DNA from: Clostridia bacterium
GTDB taxonomy: Bacteria > Acidobacteriota > Terriglobia > Terriglobales > Acidobacteriaceae
Direction: 5' to 3'
Assembly (NCBI GenBank): GCA_035561135.1
Contig: DATMYA010000008.1
Span: 620,001 to 684,000 of the forward strand
DNA length: 64,000 bases
In this document: in pieces, positions 26,381 to 35,820 of the stretch
How positions within the stretch are numbered: the stretch's first letter is position 1
Layout of the letters: every line of letters begins with the position of its first letter
Made by a program: the position numbers and the translations under genes
Notes under the pieces: model-generated
The model's input: only the letters and a program-made list of their open reading frames with translations
Told to the model about the DNA's origin: nothing
The model's database searches: none

Positions 26381-26433
26381 CCCGGCTGACGTTGGGCATC
26401 ATCTCTCAATACGATGCCCCAGCGCCAGCCGGG
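26381..26433 (-). terminator. Large hairpin after htrA
   Basis: Long imperfect inverted repeat (CCCGGCTG..TGGGCATC against GATGCCCC..CAGCCGGG, 12-nt loop). On the minus strand it is followed by TGTTTTCT, 16 nt after the htrA stop. Confidence 0.7.
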
Positions 26434-26448
26434 AGATTGCTTAGTTTA

Positions 26449-28029
26449 TTACGGAAGTGTACCGGCCAGGAAGATAGTACCGGCATCCCGCCCTCTGGGA
26501 CGAACCAGGAAAACAACGTCCTGACCGCTCTTAAGGTTCTGTTCGAGACGACGGAACGTGTCCTCGTCGGGAACCGGCTGGCGGTTAATCTCCAGGATGA
26601 TATCGCCACGGCTGAAACCGACACTATCGCCGAAGCCACCCGGACGAACATCCTGCACGAGCACGCCCTTGCCGCGCGGCAGGTTCAGGCGTTCGGCCTG
26701 TTCAGGGGTAACGGGGCGGACGGTGACGCCGAGCTTTGTCTCCTTCGGTGTCTGGTCCTCGCTATCCTCTTCCTCGAAGCCGAGCCGCGCACCGAACAGC
26801 TTGGCGCGATCGGCGACCGTAACCGTCGCATCCTGCGACTTGGAATTGCGAACGAGAGTCAACCGAAGTTTGGTACCCGGTTTGCGGTTTGAGATTTCGT
26901 TAACGAGCTCGTCGCCTGTCTTAACTTCCTTGCCATCAACGGCAGTGATGGTGTCGCCCGTCTGAAGGCCTGCCTGTGCTGCGGGACCGTTGGGGACGAC
27001 GTTCTGCACCGTTACGCCGCCTTTCACCCCATAGACACGGGCAATTGCCGGGTTCGGCTGCGCGCTGAACTCAATACCGATGGAGCCGCGCGAAACTTTG
27101 TGCTCCGGCCCAATCAACTGGTTGTAGACCTGCGTCACTGTGTTGGACGGCATGGCGAAACCCACGCCCTGGTAACCGGCGCTCTGCGTAAAGATGGCCG
27201 TGTTGATTCCGATGATCTCGCCGGCCATGTTCACCAGCGGCCCACCGGAGTTGCCAGGGTTGATGGCTGCGTCGGTCTGTATGAACGACTGGAACTGGCG
27301 TCCGGGCACGATGTTGCGGCCCTTTGCAGAGACGATTCCAGCGGTAACCGTCTGTTCGAGACCGAAGGGGCTGCCGATTGCGAGCACCCAGTCTCCCACA
27401 GTCATGGATTCGGAATTCCCCATTTTCGCTGCGGGAAGCGGGCGGTTCACGTTGATCTTGATGACGGCAAGATCGGTCTCACGATCCGTGCCGATAACCT
27501 GCGCGTCATAGCTCACTGTGGGCGGCTCGCCCATTAGATTCACGCGGATGCGATCGGCCTTGTCCACCACATGGAAGTTGGTGACGATGTAGCCCTTGGG
27601 ATCGACGATAACGCCCGACCCGAGCGAACGCTGGCGCATGCCTTCCGGCGCCTGGTCAGGCGCGCCCCCGAAGAAACGATCCATGAAGTCCTGCATTGGA
27701 TTGTTTTCGTCGCCGGGTTCGTCCGGATTCTGCGGTACGGGCGAGCGGCGCAGACGGCTGTGCGGGTTCTTGATGGTCGACTCGGTGTTGATGTTGACCA
27801 CCGAAGGTTCGAGCTGTTTCGAAACCTGCGAGAAGACGCTGGAAAGCTGCTGCGGCGAAGCAATCTGCAGCGGGGCAGCGTCGTCCGAATTGATCTCCTT
27901 GCCCTTCACGCCATGTGAAACGACCGTGCCAATCAGAATTCCTAGCGTAAGAGTCGCCGAAATCACGAATGTCGAAGCAAAGCGGTTCAATCTGATCTTT
28001 TGCCAGAAACCGCTGTTGAGCGGATCCAT
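26449..28029 (-). CDS. Periplasmic serine protease HtrA/DegP
   Basis: 526 residues from ATG 28029 (GGAGGG site; an earlier in-frame ATG is less likely). Envelope quality-control protease and chaperone. An N-terminal membrane anchor or signal (FASTFVISATLTLGILIGTV) is followed by a trypsin-like domain with triad H153 (TNFHVVD), D186 (ETDLAV) and S261 (GNSGGP). Two PDZ domains follow (about 310-400 with QAGLQTGDTITAVDGKEV, and 425-520 with LNLPRGKGVLV and GFSRGDIILEINR). This is the standard DegP/DegQ layout. It is monocistronic, with a large hairpin after it. Confidence 0.94.
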   Translation of the reverse strand: MDPLNSGFWQKIRLNRFASTFVISATLTLGILIGTVVSHGVKGKEINSDDAAPLQIASPQQLSSVFSQVSKQLEPSVVNINTESTIKNPHSRLRRSPVPQNPDEPGDENNPMQDFMDRFFGGAPDQAPEGMRQRSLGSGVIVDPKGYIVTNFHVVDKADRIRVNLMGEPPTVSYDAQVIGTDRETDLAVIKINVNRPLPAAKMGNSESMTVGDWVLAIGSPFGLEQTVTAGIVSAKGRNIVPGRQFQSFIQTDAAINPGNSGGPLVNMAGEIIGINTAIFTQSAGYQGVGFAMPSNTVTQVYNQLIGPEHKVSRGSIGIEFSAQPNPAIARVYGVKGGVTVQNVVPNGPAAQAGLQTGDTITAVDGKEVKTGDELVNEISNRKPGTKLRLTLVRNSKSQDATVTVADRAKLFGARLGFEEEDSEDQTPKETKLGVTVRPVTPEQAERLNLPRGKGVLVQDVRPGGFGDSVGFSRGDIILEINRQPVPDEDTFRRLEQNLKSGQDVVFLVRPRGRDAGTIFLAGTLP

Positions 28030-28174
28030 AGTTACCCTCCGGCAGAACATGCCTGACAGAAATTATAGCCTTTGACGGATGAACCGGCCGGCTATCACTC
28101 CATCCTTGCACCAATGACAAATTTGGATGAGGAATGCAAAAGCAGTTCTCGAATCGTTAGACGCACTTTACACG

Positions 28175-29119
28175 CTAATCGATACTTGAAATCTGCTGCG
28201 CCGCCTCGCCCGTCTCTTCCACCATCTCCGTCTTGGTCTCCTGCGACGATGAGAGCAGTTCGCTGATCAGCACGCCCGCAAGGATCAGCGCCGATCCGAC
28301 ACCCGCCCGAATACCCAGGCGCTCGCCCAATACAACATAGGACGTCAGAACGGCGAAAACCGGTTCCAGCGCGAAAATCAGCGCCGTATGCGTTGGCGGC
28401 GTAAACTGCTGTGCCCACGCCTGCACCGTCCAGGCGGCGGCCGTCCCGAGCAACCCCGTCACCAGAATTGCCCACACCACTTGCTGCGACCACACAATGT
28501 GCGGAGTTTCCAGCAAGGGCACGGTGAACACCATGAGCACCGCGCAGGTAATCGCCTCGACCACGACGATCTGTTCGAAACGATACTTCACGGTCGTGCG
28601 TCCCACCATGATGATCTGGAAGGCAAACGCAATCGCGCATCCGAGCGTCAGCAGATCGCCCAGATTAACGCCCTCCAGCGAGAAGACGTCACCGGCGCCG
28701 TTTGCAGGAACCGTCATAAGGTATAACCCGACAAATGCCGCAATGACTCCCAACGTGGACCAGTGATTCAGCTTTTTTCGCCACCCGACTGCCAGGATGA
28801 TTGGCACGAGCACGACAGACATTCCCGTCAGAAACGCCGATTTCGAAGCCGAGGTGAGTTTGAGGCCGGTGGTCTGGAACTCGTATCCCAGCCAGAGAAA
28901 GATGCCAACCACGATGCCGGCAACCACCGAAGCCCGTGTCATGACTTTGAACTCACGGCGGAAGCAGAGAACCAATGCGGCTGCCGCAAGCACCATTCGA
29001 ATGGCATTGAAGAGCAGCGGAGTCGCATCGTCGAGCGCGTTCTTGATGACGACGAAAGTTACGCCCCAGATGAAAGTGATGAGGACGAGCAGGATATGGG
29101 CTTTGACCGAACGGGACAC
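28175..29119 (-). CDS. EamA/DMT-family transporter
   Basis: 314 residues, ten predicted transmembrane helices in two EamA repeats. The first starts ILLVLITFIWGVTFVVIKNA, the second near GDLLTLGCAIAFAFQIIMVG, with the end-of-repeat motif EPVFAVLTSYVVLGERLG. Drug/metabolite exporter family; substrate unknown. The GTG start has no clear ribosome site. The C-terminus is an acidic cytoplasmic tail (QETKTEMVEETGE). Confidence 0.85.
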   Translation of the reverse strand: MSRSVKAHILLVLITFIWGVTFVVIKNALDDATPLLFNAIRMVLAAAALVLCFRREFKVMTRASVVAGIVVGIFLWLGYEFQTTGLKLTSASKSAFLTGMSVVLVPIILAVGWRKKLNHWSTLGVIAAFVGLYLMTVPANGAGDVFSLEGVNLGDLLTLGCAIAFAFQIIMVGRTTVKYRFEQIVVVEAITCAVLMVFTVPLLETPHIVWSQQVVWAILVTGLLGTAAAWTVQAWAQQFTPPTHTALIFALEPVFAVLTSYVVLGERLGIRAGVGSALILAGVLISELLSSSQETKTEMVEETGEAAQQISSID

Positions 29120-29169
29120 GATAACAAAGGTAACAGCCCGCGTGCCGCGGTCGCCAGCAGGAACAGAAA

Positions 29170-29192
29170 AGGCCCGCCTCGGAAGCGGGCCT
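29170..29192 (-). terminator. Terminator after the amidohydrolase
   Basis: Stem AGGCCCGC / GCGGGCCT, 7-nt loop, followed on the minus strand by TTTTCTG; about 35 nt after the stop codon. Confidence 0.75.
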
Positions 29193-29225
29193 CCTACTCT
29201 GAACTCCTACGATACTGAAACGAGG

Positions 29226-31034
29226 CTACTGCGATTCGTAAACCGTCTTACCGGCGACGACCGTGCGCAGGACCTTCGTTCCAAGGATTTCTTGGGGCGC
29301 CACCTGCGGAAGATCGCGGTCGAGGACGACGAGGTCGGCCAACATGCCCGGTCCCAGCATTCCCTTTTCACGCTCCATGAATTCGGCGAAGGCGGCGTCA
29401 ACGGTATAGGCTCGAAGCGCTTCGTCGATAGTGAGCTTCTGCTCAGGGTAGTAGGTTTGAGTGCCGGCTTCGTTCATGCGCGAGACGGCGGCGTACACGC
29501 CGCGAAACGGCGTGATTGGCTCAACCGGATAGTCAGTTCCGAAGGCGACGCGTACATCATTGTTAAGAAACTCCCGCCACGGATAGGAATGTTTGGCGCG
29601 CTCGGCGCCGATTCGCGATTCGGCCCAGTTCATGTCCGTAAGTAAATGGTTCGGCTGCACGGATGCGATGACGCCGAGGCGGCGGTACTGCTCAGGCTGT
29701 TCAGGAGCGATGACCTGGTCGTGTTCAATCCGGAAGCGGAATTCGCGCTTCGCCTTCGAGGCGTCGTGCTCGCGAGCGTAGCGTTCGGCCTCGGCGTAAG
29801 CGTCGAGCGCCATCTGCGCACCGCGATCTCCGATCGCATGGAAGCCGATCTGGAACCCGGCGGCGGCGCGCTCATCAGTCATTTTGTTCAGCTTGGCCTG
29901 ATCGAACTGCGGCAAGCCGGAGTTGCCAGGTTCATCGGCATAGGGTTTCAGCAGTGCGGCAGTTCGGGAACCAAGAGAACCGTCCATGAATCCTTTGAGC
30001 ATGCCGACACGCAACATAGGATCGGCGGCGCTATGATGCGAGCGATGGCTGAGGAGCACATTCATCGGAGCTTCAAACGGAAGCCACTCCGTGATGCGCA
30101 AGGTCAGCTTGCCCTCGCGCTGAAGCTGCTCGTAAACGAGGAAGTCGTCCCATGACGAGTTGTCCTGCACTGAGGTGATGCCGTGCTGTGCGGCATCTGC
30201 CATGGCGAGTTCGATGGCTTTACGACGCTGCGCCGGACTCGGCTTGGGCATCTTCGAGTTAACCAAATCCTGGGCTCCCTCACGGAGAATGCCTGTAGGC
30301 TCGCCCCGGGCATCGCGGTCGATCTTTCCACCCTGCGGGTCTTTCGTCGCTGCGGTTATCCCGGCTGCCTGCAACGCGGTGGTGTTTGCAATCGCGATAT
30401 GTCCATCAACCCGAACGAAAATCGCAGGATGTCCATCTGTGGCACTGTCGATGTCCTGACGGGTGGGCAGCGCCAGGGCGGCCCACTTCGTATGGTCCCA
30501 GCCGCGTCCGGTGAGCCACTCGCCATTGACGGTGGTTTTCGCGCGCGCTGCGATGCGCGACTTCATTTCATCGAGCGACGTGGTGCCGACGAGATCGACG
30601 TTCAACTTTTCGAACCCGCCACTGGCGAGGTGAAGATGGGCATCGTTAAAGCCCGGCATGAGGAACTTGCCGCCAACGTCGATGACGCGGGTGGACTTGC
30701 CCTTGAGTTTCAGCACCTCCGAGTCGATGCCGACGGCGATGATGCGGTCGCCGCGAACCGCCAGGGCGGTGCAGCGCGTGCCTTCGGACGATGACGCCTG
30801 CTTGGACACAGCCTTCCCGGTTTGCGAATTACGCGGCACGGTTTCGCCGCTCACATGTCCGCTGACGCTGGGCTGATAGATATTGGCATTGATGAAAATG
30901 ACGTCGGCTGGCCCAGCCGTTTCGTGCTTGTCCGGTACGTTCATAGGTTTGTTCGCAGGCTTGGTTTGAGCCACTGTCGTTCCAGCGAAGATAGTTCCGG
31001 CAAGAACGACCAGAACTGCCGTAGCGAGTTTCAT
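29226..31034 (-). CDS. Secreted metal-dependent amidohydrolase (YtcJ-like)
   Basis: 602 residues. Signal peptide (TAVLVVLAGTIFAGTTVAQ), then an amidohydrolase-3 domain. Metal-site motifs: FLMPGFNDAHLHLASGG (HxH), HAIGDRG, FRIEHDQVI and FGTDYPVEPITPFRG. The family includes N-substituted formamide deformylases and the AepA/YtcJ group. The specific amide substrate cannot be read from sequence. Its ATG overlaps the stop of the upstream M20 peptidase gene by 4 nt, so the two are co-translated and may act in one peptide or amide-degrading route. Confidence 0.87.
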   Translation of the reverse strand: MKLATAVLVVLAGTIFAGTTVAQTKPANKPMNVPDKHETAGPADVIFINANIYQPSVSGHVSGETVPRNSQTGKAVSKQASSSEGTRCTALAVRGDRIIAVGIDSEVLKLKGKSTRVIDVGGKFLMPGFNDAHLHLASGGFEKLNVDLVGTTSLDEMKSRIAARAKTTVNGEWLTGRGWDHTKWAALALPTRQDIDSATDGHPAIFVRVDGHIAIANTTALQAAGITAATKDPQGGKIDRDARGEPTGILREGAQDLVNSKMPKPSPAQRRKAIELAMADAAQHGITSVQDNSSWDDFLVYEQLQREGKLTLRITEWLPFEAPMNVLLSHRSHHSAADPMLRVGMLKGFMDGSLGSRTAALLKPYADEPGNSGLPQFDQAKLNKMTDERAAAGFQIGFHAIGDRGAQMALDAYAEAERYAREHDASKAKREFRFRIEHDQVIAPEQPEQYRRLGVIASVQPNHLLTDMNWAESRIGAERAKHSYPWREFLNNDVRVAFGTDYPVEPITPFRGVYAAVSRMNEAGTQTYYPEQKLTIDEALRAYTVDAAFAEFMEREKGMLGPGMLADLVVLDRDLPQVAPQEILGTKVLRTVVAGKTVYESQ

Positions 31035-32281
31035 TCCATAGCTCCCGAGAGTGCTAGCGTCGCCAGCAAGATTCTTTTCAGTCCGAAGTCACGTCCCCGC
31101 GGATCGTACCACTCGTGCAACGTGTGCGCTCCGCCGCCGCTGCCGCCAGCGCCGATCGCAATCGCTTCAATGCCGAGCGACAGCGGGATGTTGGCGTCGG
31201 TGGAGGCGCGATGAACCGAGGATGGGTTTTGCAGATGCGCATCGACGGCGCGAATCACGTGAAGGATACGAGCGTCGGGACTGAGATCTGCGGCCGGGCG
31301 GCTGCCGATGCCTCGGATAACACTTTTCAATGTTGCGCGAGATTGGGCTTCCGAACGCGAAGTCTGGACAGCCTCGTCCGTGGTGCGGCGAAGTATCTCT
31401 TCGAGCCGGTCGATCTCCACCGCATCCGTGGAGCGCAGATCGACGCGCATCGTTGCCGACTCGGGTATGGAATTGATCGACGTGCCGCCTTCGATAATGC
31501 CGACGTTCAAGGTCGTCTTGGGCAACTGCGGCAGGGGAGTACGACTGAGCGCCTCGATAATGCGGCCAAGAACGACGATCGGGTTCGGAACGCCGTAGTC
31601 GCTCCATGAGTGTCCGCCGGGACCTTGGATGGTGACCTCGAAGCGGCGGCTGCCGAGGCCCTCTGAGACGATGCTGTCCACTCCCGCGCCGTCGAGCACG
31701 AGAACGTGGCCAATGGCTTCACGCCAGCGCGTCTGCGAGAAAATGTGCCGCATGCCACGCAGGTCACCCTCACCCTCTTCACCAACGTTTCCGATAAACA
31801 GGAGCGAAGCTTGCGTGCGGATATTGGCGGCGGCGAGCGCTCTGGCAATGCCAACCAGGGCGACAATTCCGGCGCTGTTATCGGAGATACCCGGGCCTAC
31901 AAGCCTGTCTCCGGAGCGATGGACGTGGATGGGTGTGCCGGCGGGAAAGACCGTATCCAGATGCGCGGAGAGTGCAACGAACTTCTTCGACTCGTCCTGC
32001 CCAGGACGCAAGGCAAGTACATTACCAAGTTCATCGCGTTCGACAAAGGAAAAGCCGAGATCGCGAAATCGCGCTTCCATCCAAAGACTGCGCTCGTCTT
32101 CACCAAACGGAGGAGCGGGAATGCAAGTCACTTCAAGCTGGCGTTCCTGCATTTCACGCTCGTGAGCACGCAGCCACGCAAAGGCTTCATGCAGAGCGCG
32201 CGCTTCCGCCAGTCGCGCAACGTCCTGTTGCGCAGCGATAGTGGGCAGAACTCCGATTCCGCGATGTTCGGACAATCCCAT
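31031..32281 (-). CDS. M20-family metallopeptidase
   Basis: 416 residues from ATG 32281 (GGA at 4 nt); a GTG 9 nt upstream is equally possible. Zinc aminopeptidase/deacylase fold. Ligand motifs: VALSAHLDTVFP (His and flanking Asp), GPGISDNSAGIVAL (bridging Asp), NVGEEGEGDLRG (catalytic Glu and ligand Glu), and a late His near GGAHTLHEWYDP. The dimerisation domain contains GPGGHSWSDYG. The layout resembles PepT/CPG2-type enzymes. No signal peptide is seen, so the pair is probably a cytoplasmic peptidase with a secreted amidohydrolase. Confidence 0.88.
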   Translation of the reverse strand: MGLSEHRGIGVLPTIAAQQDVARLAEARALHEAFAWLRAHEREMQERQLEVTCIPAPPFGEDERSLWMEARFRDLGFSFVERDELGNVLALRPGQDESKKFVALSAHLDTVFPAGTPIHVHRSGDRLVGPGISDNSAGIVALVGIARALAAANIRTQASLLFIGNVGEEGEGDLRGMRHIFSQTRWREAIGHVLVLDGAGVDSIVSEGLGSRRFEVTIQGPGGHSWSDYGVPNPIVVLGRIIEALSRTPLPQLPKTTLNVGIIEGGTSINSIPESATMRVDLRSTDAVEIDRLEEILRRTTDEAVQTSRSEAQSRATLKSVIRGIGSRPAADLSPDARILHVIRAVDAHLQNPSSVHRASTDANIPLSLGIEAIAIGAGGSGGGAHTLHEWYDPRGRDFGLKRILLATLALSGAME

Positions 32282-32478
32282 AGCATCCACAATTGCGAGC
32301 TACGCTGGCCAGAAAGTGGAATAGTACAACGGCCAGCAGCAGGTGAGTGTAATTCAGTGTCGATTGGCAGGACGCTCTTCGGTTCCACGGAAACTAAACA
32401 GACCGCAAAAGAGCACGGCACGCCTGCGGAATCCCCACCGAACGAACTGCGCGTCGTGTGGGGATTCCGTCAAGATGA

Positions 32479-32507
32479 TTGACATACATAGAAGCGCAAT
32501 ATATAAG
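32479..32507 (+). promoter_or_regulatory. Strong sigma-70 promoter for padR
   Basis: TTGACA (32479-32484), exact 17-nt spacer, TATAAG (32502-32507). The expected start point, about 32513-32515, is only 3-5 nt before the ATG at 32518, implying a leaderless or nearly leaderless mRNA. Confidence 0.75.
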
Positions 32508-32517
32508 ACCTCTACGT

Positions 32518-32856
32518 ATGGACATGAGTAAGGACCTGGTTGCTGCTTCCGCCACGCCGCTCGTGCTCGCCATCCTTGCTGAAGGCGACAGCTACGGCTA
32601 CGCCATCATCAAGCGAGTGGCCGAGTTGTCAGGCGGTCACCTACAGTGGACCGACGGCATGCTGTATCCCGTGCTGCATCGTCTTGAGCGCCAAGGTCAT
32701 GTCGCGTCGAAGTGGTCCGCGTCGGAGAGCGGCCGCAGGCGTAAGTACTACCGGATCACTAAAGAAGGCCGGGCCCATCTCGCAGCCCAGCGGCAGCAGT
32801 GGAAGGTTGTGGACAGTACTTTGCGGAGTATCTGGATGGAGGCGTGCACGGCATGA
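32518..32856 (+). CDS. PadR-family transcriptional regulator
   Basis: 112 residues from ATG 32518 (a second ATG at 32524 is possible). Winged HTH of the PadR type: LAILAEGDSYGYAIIKRVAE, WTDGMLYPVLHRLERQGHV, GRRRKYYRITKEGRAHLAA. A short C-terminal helix contributes to dimerisation. Proteins of this group usually repress their own promoter and the adjacent membrane-protein gene. The stop overlaps the next start (ATGA), so the two are co-translated. No ribosome site precedes the start, consistent with leaderless translation from the promoter just upstream. Confidence 0.92.
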   Translation: MDMSKDLVAASATPLVLAILAEGDSYGYAIIKRVAELSGGHLQWTDGMLYPVLHRLERQGHVASKWSASESGRRRKYYRITKEGRAHLAAQRQQWKVVDSTLRSIWMEACTA

Positions 32857-34229
32857 CGACCTTCTCCGATCAGCCGCTCGAGGAGCAAATCGCGCAGTGG
32901 CGCGCGTACGTAAGCCGCCGGCAGGCGCTTCACGGTCCCGACGTGGAGGAGCTTGAGGGACATCTGCGCGACCAGTTGGTGGCGCTTACCGAGGCCGGTC
33001 TGGCAGGGGATGAAGCTTTCTTAATTGCGGTCAAGCGCATGGGCAGCCTCGATGCGCTGTCACGCGAGTTCGCACGCGCGCACTCCGAGCGGCTGTGGAA
33101 GCAATTGGTCATTACCCCTGACGCAGTCGATGAGTCGGCGAACACGACACGCGCCGAGACGCTCGTCGTGCTGAGCCTCGCCATAGCGGCGGCCCTTGCA
33201 ATCAAGATACCGGCGCTGTTCGGTCTTCGGCTCAGCCCTGATGAGAACGTGCCTTCGTTCTACTTCCGCAACGCCAGCCTGTTCGTCTTGCCGCTTCTCA
33301 CCGTCTACTTTCTTTGGAAGCGCGGGTCGAATGTTATAAGTGGCGGCTGGGTGGCCCTGCCCTTCGCGGCCGCGGCCGTTTTCGCCAATGTCTACCCCTT
33401 CCGCACCGGCAGCGACACTGAGGTGCTGACAGCTCTGCACTTGCCAATCGCCCTATGGCTGGCCGTCGGCTTCGCGTACGTTCGAGGCCGCTGGTTTGCC
33501 GACGGTGAGCGCATGAACTTCGTCCGATTCTCGGGCGAGCTCGCCATTTACTACGTGCTCATCGCACTCGGCGGAGGGGTGGTCACTGCCTTCACGGCTA
33601 TGTTGTTCTCCGCCATCGATATGAAACCTGGGTGGTTTATCGCGGGCTGGCTGATTCCGTGCGGGGCGGCGGGGGCCGTCATCATCGGATCCTGGCTCGT
33701 GGAGGCGAAGCAAAGCGTCATAGAGAACATGGCACCGGTGCTGACCAGGCTCTTCACGCCGCTGTTCACGATTCTGCTCCTTGGGTTTTTGGCGACGATG
33801 GCGTGGACAGGCAATCCTATCAATATGAAGCGGGAGATCCTGATCGGCTTCGATCTGCTGCTGGCCGTCGTCGTGGGGTTAGTGCTCTACGCCGCATCCG
33901 CACGCGACCCGCAGGCACCGCCCGACTTCTTCGACGGCTTGCAACTGCTGCTCGTGGTCAGCGCGCTCGTGGTCGATGGGGTGGCGCTATGGGCGATTGC
34001 GGCCCGCATCTCCGAGTTTGGCTTCACTCCCAACCGAGTGGCGGCTCTTGGCGAGAATCTCATTCTGCTCGTCAACCTGGCGGGGTCAGCATGGCTCTAT
34101 GCCTGCTTCGTGCGTCACCGGGGCTCGTTCGCCGCGCTGGAGCGATGGCAGATTGCCTATCTGCTTGTGTACTCCGTATGGGCGGCACTGGTAGTCGTCA
34201 TGTTTCCGCCCGTGTTCGGGTACCGTTAA
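32853..34229 (+). CDS. Permease-prefix-domain multi-pass membrane protein
   Basis: 458 residues from the ATG overlapping padR. The N-terminal ~95 residues match the permease prefix domain often found with PadR regulators: EEQIAQWRAYVSRRQALHGP, DVEELEGHLRDQLVALTEAG, DEAFLIAVKRMGS. About ten to eleven transmembrane helices follow (for example LSLAIAAALAIKIPALFGL, LFVLPLLTVYFLWKR, LLLAVVVGLVLYAAS). In related operons the prefix precedes a FtsX/MacB-type ABC permease. Here I see neither the large periplasmic domain nor an ATPase gene nearby, so its function is unknown. Confidence 0.82.
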   Translation: MTTFSDQPLEEQIAQWRAYVSRRQALHGPDVEELEGHLRDQLVALTEAGLAGDEAFLIAVKRMGSLDALSREFARAHSERLWKQLVITPDAVDESANTTRAETLVVLSLAIAAALAIKIPALFGLRLSPDENVPSFYFRNASLFVLPLLTVYFLWKRGSNVISGGWVALPFAAAAVFANVYPFRTGSDTEVLTALHLPIALWLAVGFAYVRGRWFADGERMNFVRFSGELAIYYVLIALGGGVVTAFTAMLFSAIDMKPGWFIAGWLIPCGAAGAVIIGSWLVEAKQSVIENMAPVLTRLFTPLFTILLLGFLATMAWTGNPINMKREILIGFDLLLAVVVGLVLYAASARDPQAPPDFFDGLQLLLVVSALVVDGVALWAIAARISEFGFTPNRVAALGENLILLVNLAGSAWLYACFVRHRGSFAALERWQIAYLLVYSVWAALVVVMFPPVFGYR

Positions 34230-34291
34230 CCTGACCGAATCTCTGGATGTATTCGAACCGCCGCGCGACTAACTTGTGTTCGACCGTCAGC

Positions 34292-34327
34292 GGACGCCGC
34301 TGCTGGACTGCGTGGCGTCCTTTTTTT
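34292..34327 (+). terminator. Terminator between convergent genes
   Basis: Stem GGACGCC / GGCGTCC with a 15-nt loop followed by TTTTTTT. The T run overlaps the last bases of the convergent gene at 34326. Confidence 0.8.
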
Positions 34328-35633
34328 AGCGCTTTGCTTCCCTCTCGCGTAGATAGCAGGCGTGACAGTCGAGCACCTCGGCATCAGTAAGGCAGCGATC
34401 AGATCGTTTGGCTCTATAGAAGATGCGATCGACCAACTCCTCGGTCGGCTCGATCCCGCGGCGCTCCAGCCAGAACTGCACGTTGGACTTGCCGCTCATC
34501 GGACCTATGTCGATGATCTGCTCCATGCCGAAATAGTGTGAGGGCACGCCGGAGTAAACGGTGTTCATCAATTCGGTGTCGTTCTTCCTGAACGCTTTGA
34601 TAACGGCCGCGGCGTGCACGCCCGTCGCGGTGCGGAATGCATCGCCGCCGACGACGGGATAATTCTTCGGAATGGGCATGTCCGTGGCCAGCGCGACGCC
34701 TTCACAGTAAGCCTTCATTGCGCTCAGGTCCTGGCTGGCCCACGGCTCCACGCCCATCAACTTCAAATTCACCAGCATGAGATCCATCTGCGTGTTGCCG
34801 ACGCGTTCCCCTATCCCGACGGCGCAAGCATGGATACATTCGGCACCGGCGACCAGCGCCGAAAGCGAATTCGCGACGGCAAGCCCGCGATCACAATGGC
34901 CGTGCCAATCCACGCGGATAGGCTGCTTCGTTGGGCCCACAACTTCTTCCGTCACGTAGCGAACGAGGCCCAGCGTGCCCATGGGCGTGGCGTGTCCGCA
35001 GGTGTCCGTAATGCAAATGGCGTGCGCGCCGTTCTCGATGGCAGTGGTGTAGAGGCGCTTGATAGTTTCAGGATCGCAACGGGTCGTGTCCTCGGTAACG
35101 TACATGATCTCGAGGTCGAGCGAGCGCGCGAGCTTAACGGCTTTTTCCGTTGTCTGAAGCAGGAAGTCGTCTGTCCACCCCTCCGTGTAGCGACGGATGG
35201 GGCTGGACCCAATGAACATGGCGACCTCAACGGGGATACCGGTCTTCTGCTGAATCTCGGCTACGGGGCGTATGTCGTTCTCGTGAGTGCGGGCGGCAGC
35301 GTTGGGCTTGATGTTGAGCCCGGCGCGCGCGATCTCCTGTACAAGAGCGAGCGAATGTTCGAAGGCGCGAGGCCCTGCACCCGGCAGACCGACGTCGAGC
35401 ATGTTGAGGCCGAGGTTCTCCATCAAGTGGAGGATCTCGATCTTCTCGGAGATGGACGGATCGCGAACGGAGGGTGACTGAAGCCCATCGCGCAACGATT
35501 CGTCATCGAGAAGGACGCGGCCCTTCGGCTTCAACGCCTGAGCAAATACCTGGTTCCAGTCGTAAATCAGCTCAGAACAATTCACGGACACGGACTGCCT
35601 CGGTTGATGGCCCGGCATGACATGCCGCACCAT
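34326..35633 (-). CDS. HMGL/LeuA-family (DRE-TIM) acyl-CoA lyase or condensing enzyme
   Basis: 435 residues at most. A GTG at 35591 with a GAGG site is an alternative start. TIM-barrel fold of the isopropylmalate/homocitrate synthase and HMG-CoA lyase family. The entry motif is DDESLRDGLQ rather than the usual D(T/S)TLRDGEQ. Other signatures: VDWHGHCDRGLAVANSLSAL (metal His-x-His region), ACAVGIGERVGNTQMDLML, and ITDTCGHATPMG. The allosteric LeuA regulatory domain is missing. It could be a citramalate/homocitrate/isopropylmalate-type synthase or a lyase; no leuBCD genes are near. The reaction is uncertain. Confidence 0.75.
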   Translation of the reverse strand: MVRHVMPGHQPRQSVSVNCSELIYDWNQVFAQALKPKGRVLLDDESLRDGLQSPSVRDPSISEKIEILHLMENLGLNMLDVGLPGAGPRAFEHSLALVQEIARAGLNIKPNAAARTHENDIRPVAEIQQKTGIPVEVAMFIGSSPIRRYTEGWTDDFLLQTTEKAVKLARSLDLEIMYVTEDTTRCDPETIKRLYTTAIENGAHAICITDTCGHATPMGTLGLVRYVTEEVVGPTKQPIRVDWHGHCDRGLAVANSLSALVAGAECIHACAVGIGERVGNTQMDLMLVNLKLMGVEPWASQDLSAMKAYCEGVALATDMPIPKNYPVVGGDAFRTATGVHAAAVIKAFRKNDTELMNTVYSGVPSHYFGMEQIIDIGPMSGKSNVQFWLERRGIEPTEELVDRIFYRAKRSDRCLTDAEVLDCHACYLREREAKR

Positions 35634-35764
35634 GGCGCTCTACGTGGCCTGGCACTTTCTTGTTCACGGTAATGACCGCGACAGAAATCGCGTTGCTGCC
35701 GCACCCCACGCACGGCAACGTTGTTTAGGAAGATGCAAAAAGGTACGCCAGCAGCTAACAAATA

Positions 35765-35801
35765 GTTCGCGGGCCTCGCACCCCTTTTGAGACCCGCGAA
35801 C
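35765..35801 (-). terminator. Terminator after the small CxxC protein
   Basis: Stem GTTCGCGGG / CCCGCGAAC with a 19-nt loop, 20 nt after the stop on the minus strand. The T run is poor (TATTTGTT). Confidence 0.6.
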
Positions 35802-35820
35802 GAAACTTATCGGATTCTGC

